Of a stretch of DNA of 64,000 nt, positions 22,535 through 33,271 are shown piece after piece. A model generated the notes under the pieces. That model worked only from the letters and a program-made list of their open reading frames with translations. It had not been told where the DNA came from and did not search any database. The stretch lies in assembly GCF_050947875.1 (NCBI RefSeq), contig NC_134573.1, positions 65,139,815 to 65,203,814 of the forward strand. Reading direction: 5' to 3'. The translations under genes and the position numbers were made by a program. The stretch's first letter is position 1. Every line of letters starts with the position of its first letter. Source of the stretch: Dermacentor variabilis. Lineage: Eukaryota; Arthropoda; Arachnida; Ixodida; Ixodidae.

Positions 22535-23182
22535 AACTGTTTTAGGATTGGGGGCGCAAGGCACTGGGCCCCCAAGCCGCGTTGCGTCGGTTGCTCTTGG
22601 GTTTAGATGAGCAGCAGAGTTTGAGGATTGGGTCGAATGCAGACAGCGTTGGGTTGAGCGCTCGGGACGCCGCAGTGTGGAAAATAGAAAGGTGCTTGAA
22701 AGCAAAAAAAAAAAAAAAGAAGAAGGAACCTCTTTTCTTACAAGTGAAAACGAATAGAATGCATTTTTGAGCAAAAAGAGCGAACAATATTAGAAACGTA
22801 ATCACTGTGTTAGTACCGATTAGTATTACGAATTAAGTGTACAGTTCTAAGCCAAGCAAAGCCAATCGAAGCGAAGTGCTCTTAGTTGGTGTTTTCTTGT
22901 GTCGCGCTGCGAAAAAACTGAGTTCACCCGCGTGAAATGGCGAAAATCAGTTGAAGTAAATAATGTTTGCTCTGCGACCATCTGCTGTACGTCATCACCG
23001 TCACCCGCGAGGGCGGCCCAAGACGGCTTGGGGGCCCACGCTAGTTTTCGATTTTTGGGTCTTGGGTTAACGCGAACGCAAGAACCCAAGACTGGCTTGG
23101 GTTCTGCGCATGCGCACTTGTGGCGCGCAATTTTCTTGCGTCCCCAAGCCGCTTGGGCCCCCAATTCTAAAACACTCTAATA
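22535..23182. mobile_element. GC-rich MITE 2 with GTTTTAGAATTGGGGGC-type inverted ends
   Basis: The left end CTGTTTTAGGATTGGGGGC pairs with the right end GCCCCCAATTCTAAAACAC. Inside each end are further GGGCCCAAG/CTTGGGCCC repeats. It abuts MITE 1 and is similar in size and design. It contains the palindrome TGCGCATGCGCA (23105-23116) and an A14 run near 22704. Confidence 0.65.
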
Positions 23183-23540
23183 TGTCATAGCTTCTTTCTC
23201 GGCGCACTTCACCTCGTGCGTGTTCACTCCAAACCCACCGCTCGACGTCCGAAGAGACTTAGTTATTCGGGAAGGACCAACCATCACTTTTAAAATTAAA
23301 AATTTTACTGTGGGACTTAAGGTCCAGAAACTGCACGGCGAGTTCGCCTTAATGGATTGATCCGGATTAGTTAACACTGCATGGTGTTCCTGAACGCGCG
23401 CTCTTGCATTCCGCCCCCCGTCGGACCCCGGCCGGGAACTGAACCCTCGACACCGTCCTCAGTAGTCGAACGACACGTGCTGCCCCCTTCCGAGGGAATA
23501 CGAGTCCCCCCCCCAAAAAAAAAAATAATAAATGACCCAC
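23183..23540. other. PTRH2 intron 2, distal part
   Basis: Unclassified intron sequence. The C9A11-type run near 23509-23525 lies just inside the splice donor of exon 2. Confidence 0.4.
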
Positions 23541-23717
23541 CTTTCGCTGTCCCTGGCGTTCCCACTGGCGCAGCGAGCCGGGCGCGTCCCTCTGCGCCTG
23601 CTTGTAGGCGAGCACGGCGGCGTGCGAGCACTGGGCGGCCGCCTTGCCCTTCTCCATCTTGATGTCGCCGCGCACCACCAGCACCAGCTTGTACTCGCTG
23701 CTGTCGGCGCCGGCGCA
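23541..23717 (-). CDS. PTRH2: Peptidyl-tRNA hydrolase 2, mitochondrial: exon 2 (catalytic N half)
   Basis: Encodes residues 57-115 in phase 0: [20 protein letters not shown] then [20 protein letters not shown], ending [10 protein letters not shown]. The KMxKGKxAAQCSHA motif is the hallmark of Pth2/Bit1 and includes the conserved catalytic-site Lys (K81, the same number as in human) and His (H88). The acceptor is GACTCGCAG|TGC with a weak pyrimidine tract, and the donor is AAG|GTGGGT. Joining to exon 3 restores QRKVVLRAS, matching the family. The exon is GC-rich, unlike the flanking intron, and overlapping frames on both strands are shadows. A 31-bp-arm palindrome lies 84 bp upstream of the acceptor. 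Confidence 0.95.
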
Positions 23718-23800
23718 CTGCGAGTCCGTCGGAACGAGAAGGGCGTTTTCCTTTTTTTGTTTTGCAAATGCAGCCAGCGCTGGAACTTAGCGTGTAGGGT

Positions 23801-23863
23801 GCCTCGATGCGCGCGCCCCCCTCCGCCGCTCGGAGCGGCGGAAGGCGGCGCGCGCATCGAGGC
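23801..23863. repeat. Near-perfect GC-rich palindrome in PTRH2 intron 1
   Basis: Arms 23801-23831 and 23833-23863 match at 29 of 31 positions around a single central base. The arms read GCCTCGATGCGCGCGCC then CCGCCGCTC. Confidence 0.92.
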
Positions 23864-24407
23864 GCAGCCTAGCGGGCGGAGGCAGCAGTTTTTCTGCAGC
23901 ACGCGCTGCGATTTCGCGTCAGCGAGTTCCCCGCTCACCTTAAATGCACACTAAAGAGAATTATGCTGACTTTCTTAGTGCATGTTTCCCTTCCACAACA
24001 CACACACACACACACACACACACAAATAAAGACAGCCATCCTTCTGTGAGAAAGCACTTGGTACACCAGAAAAAAATTCAAATACAAAAGACGTGTGCCG
24101 ACTCCGAAATTCCCGCACCAGCTGGCTGTGACATGTCTTTGACCTGCTTGTTTTTGGCAATGACATCATGGCCAAAGAGTGAACTTACGAATTCTCAAGA
24201 ATTATTATTGGATCAATGTGCAGATGTTCTGTTCTTGAAATCTCAGAAGAGCTGTCCCGTACATTTACCGAACATTAAAATGCGCTTTTTCCTTTGTTCT
24301 TTTTCTGGATGCGCGAGTGGATGTTGCTTGGGGCGCAGCCTCACTCCAGCCACGCCGTTTGCAGAACCGTAATGTATAGCCGGAACCCGTGGTGTGAGCT
24401 AGGACAT
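23864..24407. other. PTRH2 intron 1, near exon 2
   Basis: Contains a short (CA)n run at 23998-24024. No other element is recognised. Confidence 0.4.
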
Positions 24408-24654
24408 AAAAAAATAGAAATACAGGGCTTTAAATGCCAGAACCACGATCTGACTATGAGGCACGCCGTAGTGGAGGTCTCCGGAACCATTATGACCAAT
24501 TAGGGTTCTTTATCGTGCACCTAAATCTAGGTGCACGGGTGCTTTCGCGCTTCGACTCCATCAAAATGCGGCCGCCGCGGCCGAGATTCGACCCCGCGAC
24601 CTCGTGCTTAGCAGCGCAACACCAAAGCCACTAAGCATGCAACCACGGCGGGTG
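24408..24654 (-). mobile_element. tRNA-derived SINE (Ruka-like), minus strand
   Basis: On the minus strand it begins CACCCGCCGTGGTTGCATGC and has a tRNA-like A box (TGGTTGCATGCTTAGTGGC), then a B box within GGTCGCGGGGTCGAATCTC. The body includes GTGCACCTAGATTTAGGTGC and ends CCCTGTATTTCTATTTTTTT. A second copy lies at 34640-34872 on the plus strand. It matches the tick SINE family known as Ruka as I remember it; no alignment was made. Confidence 0.85.
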
Positions 24655-24957
24655 TGAGGACACGGTCTGACTGTCATGTCGTCCAAATCAACGAGCCGCC
24701 CCGCGATCGAGTCTTGCGCACGCGTCAAGCGCAGTTTCACCGACGGGCTAACGTCAATCTACGTGTGGACGGCGACGTCTAAATGACAAATGTGAACTAC
24801 GACATTGATTTTTTTTTCTCGAAGCACTGGCGAAAGAAATCGTCAAAACATTGTTTCGCAGAACTGATAGGCCGCGTTTATGAAACACATCATATATACA
24901 GTGAGGTGTTGCAACAAGGCGACGTTCTACAATGAAGCCGCTGTAGCAAGCACGTAT
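24655..24957. other. PTRH2 intron 1 spacer
   Basis: No recognisable element. Confidence 0.35.
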
Positions 24958-26959
24958 ACATACCGAGTGTTTCTACGAAGCCTTTAAGTAACATTTCAAA
25001 ATGGCTGTTGTGAAATAAAAGAACGGTTATTTCGGAGACATGCCGTCAGCATTGGCGGCCATAGGGTGACGGGTGATACGGGGTAATTGCTAATGAAACA
25101 CCTATTAAGCAGCCTTTATTTTGTAAATTCCAGTGGGCTCACCGTAAATAGGAAATTGAATCGAGCCCTCAGTACAAGCTGTATCAAGTTTTGGATGTGG
25201 AAAAACGCGATTACCCGCAAAAGTAGCACAAAACTGGGAGGCTGAGGCGTGCACGAAGCCGAAACCCTCAAGGTGACGTCAATCCTTAAAGGGGTTGGGA
25301 CACCAAATTTTGAGGCTATAAAAAGCATGTTGTAGGCTGCTTCCGTATGCAAGGACACCCAGAACGAGGTATTGGACGCTGCAAACATTTCAAAATAATT
25401 TTAATTCAGCTCCAAAAAGTCATTAAAAACTCCTTCTCGTGGTCGAGACCCATCGCTAGCGTGGCAGTTATGACGTCACAGAGAAGGAACGAAAATATTG
25501 ACGTCATAGCACACTAGCACAAAAACGTGACGTATGATGAGTAGCGATGAAATGCCGATTACGGAGCCTGCTGAGTCGAGCGACCGAGCATAGCTTCCAC
25601 TATGACTGAGCTACAGGCATATAGAAATCCTTTCTTAATGCAAAGAAGGGGTAACGCGTGCAGACACGGGCACAAGAGGAGAGAAGTGGACAACACAAAC
25701 GCCGCACGGCGCCCGCGAACGGCAAACTGCGTGGAACACTAGCCGGCCGACTCCGAAAGGGACCAGGATATGCGGCGTTCGTGTTGTACGCTTCTCTCCT
25801 CGCATAGTAGCATAGTTCGGCAGCTCGGAGCGGCCTCTGGTTCGCTTGGCCTTTCTCAATGTGAGGGCCCGTGCACGTTACCGGCACGGAGACTCGCCGC
25901 ACGCCGTTTGCCGTTCGCGGGCCCCCGTGCGACGGCGGTTTTGCTCGCGAACGGCGAGATTTCCTTGCCGTAGAGAGGACGGGCCCGGGACCCATTTGTG
26001 CGGCCGCCGTACGGCGAAGCGGCCAATCAGCGACCGAGGAGTGGTCACTCTGGCACCGACGGCAGCCTCACCACCTCTGATCGTTCGGCGCCGCCGATAT
26101 CGTCGCTAGGCCTTTTCCGGTTCACTTCAAAGCTAAAGCATACGGCGCTTCGGAATGAATCACCGACTCTCACAAGCCGCAATATTTTCTTACCGTTGTT
26201 GTCGCTCTTCGCAATAATTATAATAATCGCGACATGCATTTCGAATCGCCAGCTGTTTACTTGTGCTGGCAGAGCACGCGTACGCGCGAGCAGACGACGC
26301 AGCATCGTTTTACGTCACTATTTTTTGTGGCCCATGTGACCAAGCCATGTTGCGCTTCCTCCTCTGTGACGTCATAGCATCCCCCAGAGCCCAGAAACCG
26401 AAACCGAAATCGCTCGGTATAATAATGCTATTATTAAATTATTTATCGGATATATACGAATCCCGCTGTGTGTATCGTGCTCCCTGAAGCATGACGCAAC
26501 GTTTGAATCAATAAACGCATGAACGAAAATTTTGATGTCTCCACCCCTTTAAGTCAGCGTCGCGAGGCTCGCTCAGGCGATGAATGCATCAAAAGTGAAG
26601 CGGCGTAGCTGCCAGAGCACTGCATGCCTGCTACTCGGTGACGTAAGCCTGGATAGTTGCGTCTACGAGCATTCTTGAGTCGCCCAGATTCGGCTTTGCG
26701 CGCTCCGTGAGCCTCAATTCGTCCTACCACAGTTCAGCGGGTAATGGCATTTTAAAAAAAAAAAACTAGTTGATATGGCTTGTACAAGAAAAAAAAACTT
26801 CCATTTTCCAGTTACAAGCACACTTGCATTAAAAATTAAATGATTTTCGTTAATTAATGACTAATTACTAAATATCACCCATCACCTCATAGTCGCCACT
26901 ATACTGACTGCATGTCTCCAAAGGAACCGTCGCTTTATTTCAAAACGGCTATTTTGAAG
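24958..26959. mobile_element. Tick MITE with GTGTTTCT-type left end (host of a nested element)
   Basis: The left part starts ACCGAGTGTTTCTACGAAGC and has an approximately 57-bp arm (ATTTCAAAATGGCTG ... GGAGACATGCCGTCAG). This pairs with the right arm at about 26903-26959 (CTGACTGCATGTCTCC ... CAAAACGGCTATTTTGAAG). The outermost bases on the right side are missing where the THAP-type element begins at 26960. The same family recurs at 62166-62227 and 63685-64000. It is split by the TTAA-flanked element 25290-26548. Confidence 0.7.
25290..26548. mobile_element. TTAA-flanked DNA element nested in the MITE
   Basis: Starts AGGGGTTGGGACACCAAATT and ends with the complement of AGGGGTGGAGACATCAAAAT. 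It is exactly flanked by TTAA at 25286-25289 and 26549-26552. Inverted similarity continues inward: TATGACGTCACAGAG occurs in opposite orientations about 180 bp from each end. The TTAA target suggests the piggyBac or Kolobok superfamily. No transposase is present; the interior (25700-26110) is GC-rich with short overlapping frames that have no family signature. Confidence 0.8.
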
Positions 26960-27206
26960 TATTGGCCTCGAGCTCCACCACTGGAAAAGCTGGCGCCACC
27001 GTCGGCGTGACGTGCTAGGAGGGATCACGTGGACATAGCGGCCGCGTCGGCTGCTTCGGGCACGCCGAAGCGAGCTGAAAACGAGCTTAAATTGCCTCGT
27101 ACGCTGCGGTCCTCATTTAGTGACAAAATTTTCCCGCTTCGAGTGTCTCCTTTAGAACGCTTGAAAGCACTACAATAGGTAGTGGCTGCCTTTGAAGGCG
27201 CGCAAC

Positions 27207-27460
27207 ATGGAAGGCTACTGCTCGGTGCCGCAGGGCCAGACGCGCGTAACGGAGGCCGGTGTCAGCCTTATTCACACGTAGCCGCAGGACAAGCTGCGTG
27301 AATCTTGGCTCGCTAAACATAAAACCGGTAAACAGCCATCGGCTACAACTCGGGTATGCAGCAAGCACAGATGCGAGGAAGATTTCTGCTACGGCGCCCG
27401 GTCTGCGATGTTCTGAAAACGCGCACTGAGACGCTCGCCCGAGTCCGCTGCCCGACTAAT
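27207..27460 (+). pseudogene. THAP DNA-binding domain fragment (copy A)
   Basis: From ATG 27207 the frame reads MEGYCSVPQ, then GVSLIHT followed by a TAG stop where THAP proteins usually have Phe (HTFPKD), then PQDKLRESWLAKHKTGKQPS and CSKHRCEEDFCYGARSAMF. The C2CH pattern (early CSVPxC, late CSKH) and the Trp and Phe positions are those of THAP domains, the DNA-binding module of P-element transposases. In this copy the second Cys of the first pair is replaced (PQGQ). The stop is shared with copy B, so the family was already dead, or mobilised in trans, when these copies spread. Confidence 0.75.
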
Positions 27461-27765
27461 GTCATGACGGTTTGGTCTATGAACTTGTCGATGCTATAGA
27501 TACTGGCAAGTTCAGTGCAGTGGAAAGGCAGCGGTAAGAAGCACATTTAAAAAAAGCATGGCAGATGGTCATGTTTGTGTTATGAATTAATGCACTGGAT
27601 TACAAAAAAGGAGCAGCGGGAAATTGCACGCTGAGAACGCCGATAAACATACAGTGCGACGCAACTCGAGAAATAATATTGAAAGGTCAAAGAATTTAGA
27701 AGGAAAAAAAGATTGAATCGTCGCGACGGCACATCACAGTCCCTGTAGGCGTCGAAGTCTCTACA

Positions 27766-27960
27766 ATGAAATTATTTTTGAAAAGCTCTGATAGCGCCCA
27801 CGCAACAATGGTTGCTTGTATACTGTCAAATGCTCATATTCTGCGGCCTAAAGCTCATGGCACGGTGCGAAAACGCGCGTGCGGAGAAAGCGAAACAGTG
27901 CGCGGACAAGCGTGCAGACGCGCAGTCGGTCGCTGCGAATCTGCGCGATCGCTGCATTGA
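27766..27960 (+). other. Short open frame conserved in both THAP-element copies
   Basis: Sixty-four codons starting MKLFLKSSDSAHATMV; the equivalent at 48553-48747 differs at three residues. Because the DNA itself is about 96-97% identical, this does not show coding constraint. An overlapping +1 frame (from 27812) is also open in both copies. Function unknown. Confidence 0.3.
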
Positions 27961-28355
27961 GTCGTTCTATTGCGCTCCATTTAGTTATACAAACACTATA
28001 AGAACATATTTCACATAGTTCGCTCTCAGCGTTTACCTACCTTTCACGCAAGAAGCCGGTTCGGGAGACTTCATCGCGGCGACCGCGCACAGTGGCGTTC
28101 ACTGTACGTATTCGGTAAAGCGATAGCGTCTGTAAACGATTGTGTGCTTTCAGTTTGCCCAAAACTATTATTTAGACAGTAAAAAACGTCTCTCATTTCG
28201 AAAGTACCTACAGAAATATCCGGGAGAGCTCGCGCGTGCTGTTTTCAGTGAGCGCTGACAGCAAAACCTATGAGGAGCGCGCCGCGTGATCCCTCATACT
28301 ACGCCAGCGAGGCGCTTCCGATAGATGGCGACTCCGTAACTCCTCGCCGCCAATA

Positions 28356-29147
28356 CGACTTTTAAGATGTTGTGCAAACGCACCAAGTCGTTAGGGCAAG
28401 TCCTGATAATTAAGTGAGATATCTAAGCGTTCCGCGTAAAGCGTGTAATTTATTATAAGGTTTTAAAGATGTGCACTGCAACCGATCGCAGCGGCGGCAG
28501 TCCTCTGAGGTTTCAGCGGCTACCCTTCAATAGACATAGCCCAACTGACGTCACTTGGGCGAGCTATTTGATTGGCTACCTAGGTCGCGCCATCGATAGT
28601 TCTTACAGCTTTGCGCTGAACAAATATTGTTCGTAATACTTGAAATGTTGGTTAATTTGTTTCTATAAAAAAATTTGGAGAAAGAGAATACACAACAATT
28701 TATCACTACACATGCACTTCTGGCACACAGCCAGTGTCGTCTGCTTCTGTTACAACGTTTTCCGTGTTGACGCGCCGGCTACTTGCCGGAAGCGCCAAGT
28801 CCAGAGCTCGAAAATTGCAAGAAACTTTGCGGGGGGCGCCGTCACGCGGTATACGTAATGTGAACAGCTGCACTTTTTTCGGACAACGAATCAGCTCGCC
28901 GTTCGCGGTCACTGCTGGAGCACGTGTGCCGAAGCCGTTCTGGCGCAGCGTCGCACAATTTCAGTCGATTTTTCTGGGTTTGGCGCAGGAATTTGCACTT
29001 CTATCAAAATGGTGCAATTGGCGCGGGAGCCCCACCCCTGATACGAGAAAACATATTTCTGTGGCACGGAAACTCAGTGACAAAGCCCTTTTACAGCTGC
29101 CGTTTGAGATCTGAGTGGCCGCTAGGCGGCGGTACTGTTTTTGGAGT
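28356..29147. other. PTRH2 intron 1 spacer
   Basis: No gene. Around 28920-29030 there is a TTGGCGCAG/TGGCGCGGG-rich stretch resembling a dispersed tick repeat, but I cannot name it. Confidence 0.35.
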
Positions 29148-30595
29148 GTATGACAACGTAGACCGCAACATTTTGAGGAAGGGGAACGCTTAGGCGACGA
29201 TTGTCGACAGCTTTTGAGAGATATTTACCTAGGAAATACCGCTTGCGTTGAATGGGGAGGGATGAGGAGCGAGGAGAAAGTTGATATCAACAAGGGGCTG
29301 AGGCAGGGGTGCCCTTTATCCCCACTGCTGTTTATGATGCACGTGGTGAGGATGGAGAGGGTGCTAAAAGGAAGTAATAGCATGTTTAATCTCTCATACA
29401 AACAGGCGGGCACAGTAGTAGAGCAGCAGCTTCCAGGTTTATTTTATGCGGATGACATTGTGTTGCTAGCTAACAAGCAAAGTGATTTGCAATGTCTGGC
29501 TAATATCTATGGATAGGAAGGTGAGAATTTAGGTGTGAAATTTAGTGTTACAAAATAAGGTGTTATGGTATTCAATGAAAACAGTGAACAGACAGTGGTG
29601 ATACAGGGCCAAGAAATACCTCGGATAACAGAATATAAATACCTTGGTATATGGATAAACGAAGGCAATCGATAAATGGAAACACAGGAAAAAACAATAA
29701 CAAAGGGGAAGAGAAATGCAGCCTTAATGAAGCACAGAGTTCTATGAAGATACAATAGGTACGAGGTGCTCCATGGCATGTGGAAAGGTGCAATGGTTCC
29801 AGGACTTACTTTCTGAAATGCGGTTGTTTGCTTTAAATCAGGGGTACAATCAGGACTCGACGGGAACCAAAGGTCAGTGGGTCGCCTCGCACTGGGTGCT
29901 CATGGGAAGACTACAAACGAAGCTGTGCAGGGTGATGTAACTGGACTGGTATTGAACTGAGGGAGGTTAACAGTAAAATTGATTATAAAGAATAACTGAG
30001 GAATATTTAAGAGAGTAAATGGGCTAGGAGAGTGTTGAGGTATCTGTGCAGGAAAAACATTGATACACAGTGGAGGAAAATAACTAGGAAGCTTAACAGT
30101 AAATATGCGGCCTGCAGGGTGAGCACACAGCAACAAAGAATGTCAAGTGGAAAGTCAGAGGGGCTGAAATAATCTCATGGGTGGCAGCAATGGAAAAGAA
30201 ACCTGCCATGAGTAACTACTTAAGACGAAAAAACGAAATCCGGAAAGAAACAATTTATGATAACTCAAAGGGAAGCTCAATACTTATCGAAGCGAGATCA
30301 GGATGCCTTAGAACACGCACTTATAAAGCGAGAGATAAGAAGGAAGAAGAAGCATGTGCTTGCAGCGGTAAAGCTAGGGAAACTATGGAGCACATTTTCT
30401 TAGAATGTGAAGACATCTGCCCAGCGGTCGATTTAGGCATCACTGGCCTCCTTGAAGCACTTGGGTTCAGCGAGAGAAGGGAAAAGTAAACATGTCTACA
30501 ATAGAGATTAGTGAGAGGCGATTGGAAGACTGGTGGAAGAAAAGTAAGGAAACAACAAATAACGGAGACGTACAAAAGCAAAGTTCACAATAGGG
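29148..30595 (+). pseudogene. LINE reverse transcriptase, 5'-truncated, broken
   Basis: Starts abruptly within the RT domain (YDNVDRNILRKG) and reads VDINKGLRQGCPLSPLLFMM, then LPGLFYADDIVLLANKQSDL with an intact YADD at 29445-29456. Across stops and frameshifts it continues with GVMVFNENSEQTVVIQGQEI, YKYLGIWINEG, GKRNAALMKHRVL, RSVGRLALGAHGKTTNEAVQ and a C-terminal CSGKARETMEHIFLECEDIC, then EISERRLEDWWKKSKE. The C terminus matches the fragment at 5010-5340. A 5' truncation at about half length is typical of LINE insertion. At least five stops make it dead. The clade is not certain. Confidence 0.85.
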
Positions 30596-30725
30596 GGTCA
30601 GAAAATTTGGTCGTGGGAGTCCATCATGGTTTTTTCTTCTTCTCTTTAACCTAGGTAGGATTAGGCAGTATAATAGCAAGAGTTTGGTGGTGCAACCCAC
30701 CACTACATTCCAAAGGAGACGCTCA
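30596..30725 (+). mobile_element. LINE 3' UTR
   Basis: About 130 bp between the ORF2 end and a microsatellite, including CCTAGGTAGGATTAGGCAG and AAAGGAGACGCTCA, which I take to be the conserved 3' end of this LINE family. Confidence 0.6.
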
Positions 30726-30915
30726 CATACATACATACATACATACATACATACATACATACATACATACATACATACATACATACATACATACATACAT
30801 ACATACACACATACACACACACACACATCCAGCCATCCATCACCCACCTACCCACCTACCCATCCATCCATATCCATCCATATCCATCCATCCATCCACC
30901 CACCCACCCACCCAT
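30726..30915. repeat. Compound microsatellite (CATA)n(CA)n(CCAT/CCAC)n
   Basis: CATA tetranucleotide run 30726-30806, CA run to about 30827, then CCAT/CCAC repeats. It directly follows the LINE 3' end and so is likely its expanded tail. Confidence 0.95.
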
Positions 30916-31088
30916 CGAGCACAGAACGAGCCCACAAAAAATCCCTACCAATTAGAGGCTAACAGCTGCTCTGTAAAACACCTGCAATACTTCGGTTTAT
31001 AAACACACAGCATGTACTGTTTCATATTTGTACTGTCCCTGCTTATGCGAACGGAAATTTAGCTGACAGCCTGTCCTGCTCATGAAGG
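30916..31088. other. PTRH2 intron 1 spacer
   Basis: Nothing recognised. Confidence 0.3.
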
Positions 31089-31775
31089 AAGGTGGAAGGG
31101 GTAATGAAAAGGAACGGAGAACAGGGTGAGTGCTAACTTCCAACTGATGGTTTATTTCCTGACACAGAAGGCTACTTATACACTCAGCAAACCATGTGAC
31201 ATAAGAAGAAAACAGCACAAAATCAAGCAACACAAAAAGTAACCATGTGAAAAAAAAAAAAAACATTCAGACAGACTGTGGCGGCAGTCCAAGATACGCC
31301 AATTCATTGCTGATAACGACAATGAAGGTGAGCTTACACATGCATGGCCAAGACCTATGATAACTTTTGCTTCAATGATTTCTGTTGTAAGCCAATTATG
31401 ACTACGACCTAGAATGATGCATTCTTCTAAAAAAAGTTTGCAACCACATGTTTTGCAGTGCTGCGCAAGAAACCCCCCAGCTGTAATGCAATTCTTAGTA
31501 TTGTAACTATATTCGCGCAGCTTATCATTCAGACATCAGCCAGTTTGACCGACGTAATTTTCTCCGCACTTGAGTGGAAAACAATAAACCACACAATGTG
31601 TGCAATTAACAAACTTTTTTTATGATTCTTATCACAGCTAAGAGAAGCCTCCTTATTCAGATTAGGGAGCTTGCAAATCTTCATAAGCTTCTTAGGGGCA
31701 GAAAACGTCACACAAATATTTACTCGCTTGGCAATAACCCTGTTCTCCGTTCCTTTTCATTACCCTTTCCACCTT
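31089..31775 (-). mobile_element. Penelope-like element fragment bounded by 39-bp inverted repeats
   Basis: Arm 31089-31127 (AAGGTGGAAGGGGTAATG ...) is the reverse complement of 31737-31775 with one mismatch. Between them, on the minus strand, lies a Penelope-type GIY-YIG endonuclease. Penelope-like retroelements are known to carry terminal repeats that may be inverted. Confidence 0.8.
31290..31735 (-). pseudogene. GIY-YIG endonuclease of a Penelope-like retroelement, broken
   Basis: On the minus strand, across frame changes, it reads VTFSAPKKLMKICKLPN, then KFVNCTHCVVYCFPLKCGEN, YVGQTGRCLNDKLREYSYNT, HCKTCGCKLFLEECIILGRS and EIIEAKVIIGLGHACVS. The VVYxIPLxCGxxYIGQTGRCxNDRLREH pattern is the standard Penelope GIY-YIG domain; here the I of YIG is V and a stop interrupts the tail. 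This domain lies C-terminal to the RT, and no RT is seen upstream (higher coordinates), so the element is internally deleted or solo. Confidence 0.85.
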
Positions 31776-33063
31776 CTTTTTTTCTCATTCTGAGCTGTGC
31801 TACAAGCTTAAAAAGCCATGACATACCAGCTCGCCCAAACTGCTATGCTTCTGTCTTGCTCATTTCTGACGTGTTCTTTAGATTGGAAACTCCTATCTAA
31901 ATATAAGGGAATGGATAAATCGTTTTCCATGGCAACCACTAGACATATTTTGGTGAGGTTCATTGCAATAAAACAAAGTTTGCAAAAAAAAAGTCTACGG
32001 TCTATAAAAAAAAGTAACTATGGCAAGTGGATTTTCAATTTATGGCATGTATATTTTTTATAAAAAGCTCTTGAAGATTTCGAAACTGCAGAAAGCTGAA
32101 GTATCAAGTTTACAAATCTAACCGAACACTGTAAAACGATATTACAATTCTGGAAACTCCATCTAGTAATATACGCAAAGTGGAAAAAGAAACTGGTATA
32201 TTAATTCATTTGCACGATTCTACTATGCACCCGATTTTAACGCGCAGTTACCCAAATATCTGAAAAAATAACTTAGTGTCAATTCTACCATGCATATCAA
32301 GTAACGCAACCCGAGTTGACGCGTACAGTTGTAGAAACAATTTTATGGAACATACAAAGGCACACAGACATGCACACAGCTGAATCTTGGCAGCTAGATG
32401 CTCTCGAAGTCTGACGACACCACTTTTTCGCTGCCTACCGACCACACAAAATCATCTTCAGTTCCATCTAATGTACTACAGAGATGCCACACGTACAGCA
32501 AAATGCAAAATGGTGATCGCAAATCAAGGCAGAAAAGAAATAACGTCCGTTCGATGGCGGTGTGGCTGGCTACCTTGCATGAAGCTTTTTGCTTTAGTAA
32601 GAATCGGCTTTGTTTTTGAATTTGAGTACAATTAGTAAAGACTGTAACGGGCAAACAAATTTGAATGCACTTATCCAAGAAAGGTGCGCTTCAGAATAAT
32701 GTAAATGTGGTATACACTGGTCTGAAATATACCTCGTATCTGTGAGTAGGACTTGTGCTAAACTCTCGTAAGCATTGTAACACTTTCTTGTAAGTTTCAA
32801 ATTGATGTATCACATTTGAACGCTAGAGAGGCTCTAACAGGCGCAATTTACAGAACAGTGATATGCTGTGTGTCCAGAGTTACGGATTCGTAAAATTTGT
32901 GCTGCCATTTTCGTTTTCTCAACACCAATTTTTGACAACTTGAGCAAATATATGTATATATATATCTGATGTACCAGCTAAGTATTAGTTCTGGTTCCTA
33001 CAGATGCTAGAAATTAACTTTCTCGCTCAAGTGGAACACATTTTAATCAGATCGGTCCATCGA
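31776..33063. other. PTRH2 intron 1, AT-rich spacer
   Basis: At 31800-31860 the words ACCAGCTCGCCCAAACTG and GCTTCTGTC resemble sequence found next to the Penelope-like repeats at 57790 and 61455, so the Penelope-derived sequence may extend here. The remainder is unrecognised. Confidence 0.4.
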
Positions 33064-33271
33064 TTGTGTAATGAAGGCACTTCTGCCTTGTGCATACTAT
33101 ATCTTAACTGGGAAACTGAAGTTGGCCTCAAGCTAAATAAGCTACATCTCAAGAGCTCTGTGTGTATTCCATCAATAATGTGGGCTAGCGTCAAGAGGAG
33201 ACACACTCAATGGCGGCTTTCTGTGGTTTCTTGTTTGCCCCGATCATGAACTCCTTGACCAACCAGCTTCA
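33064..33271. repeat. 208-bp direct repeat, source copy
   Basis: Identical to 33577-33784 except for one A/G difference (ACTCAATGG versus ACTCGATGG). Confidence 0.95.

Larger units (their letters stand above)
26960..28355 (+). mobile_element. THAP-bearing short element, copy A
   Basis: The termini TATTGGC and GCCAATA start an imperfect inverted repeat of roughly 70 bp (both arms contain GAGGGATCACG at offset about 60). The unit is about 95% identical by eye to 47742-49142, and identity ends exactly at these termini. It encodes the start of a THAP zinc-finger domain (see 27207). No target duplication is seen beyond a possible TA. Confidence 0.85.

Noticed and set aside
23367..23954. Overlapping frames of up to 159 codons around PTRH2 exon 2
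   Set aside because: Only the frame with the [10 protein letters not shown] motif matches a family; the rest are shadows of the GC-rich exon and the palindrome.
25600..26339. GC-rich frames inside the TTAA-flanked element as a captured gene
   Set aside because: Frames are open on both strands, share short inverted words (CGCCGTTCGCGGG types) and show no domain.
26952..28363. An 8-bp target duplication around the THAP-bearing element, expected for P-like transposons
   Set aside because: The 8 bases on each side (TTTTGAAG and CGACTTTT) do not match, and neither do those of copy B; only a shared TA is possible.
30467..30962. Regular CATA repeats that could suggest a CRISPR-like or coding repeat array
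   Set aside because: The period is 4 bp with no spacers; it is a microsatellite tail of a LINE in a eukaryotic genome.
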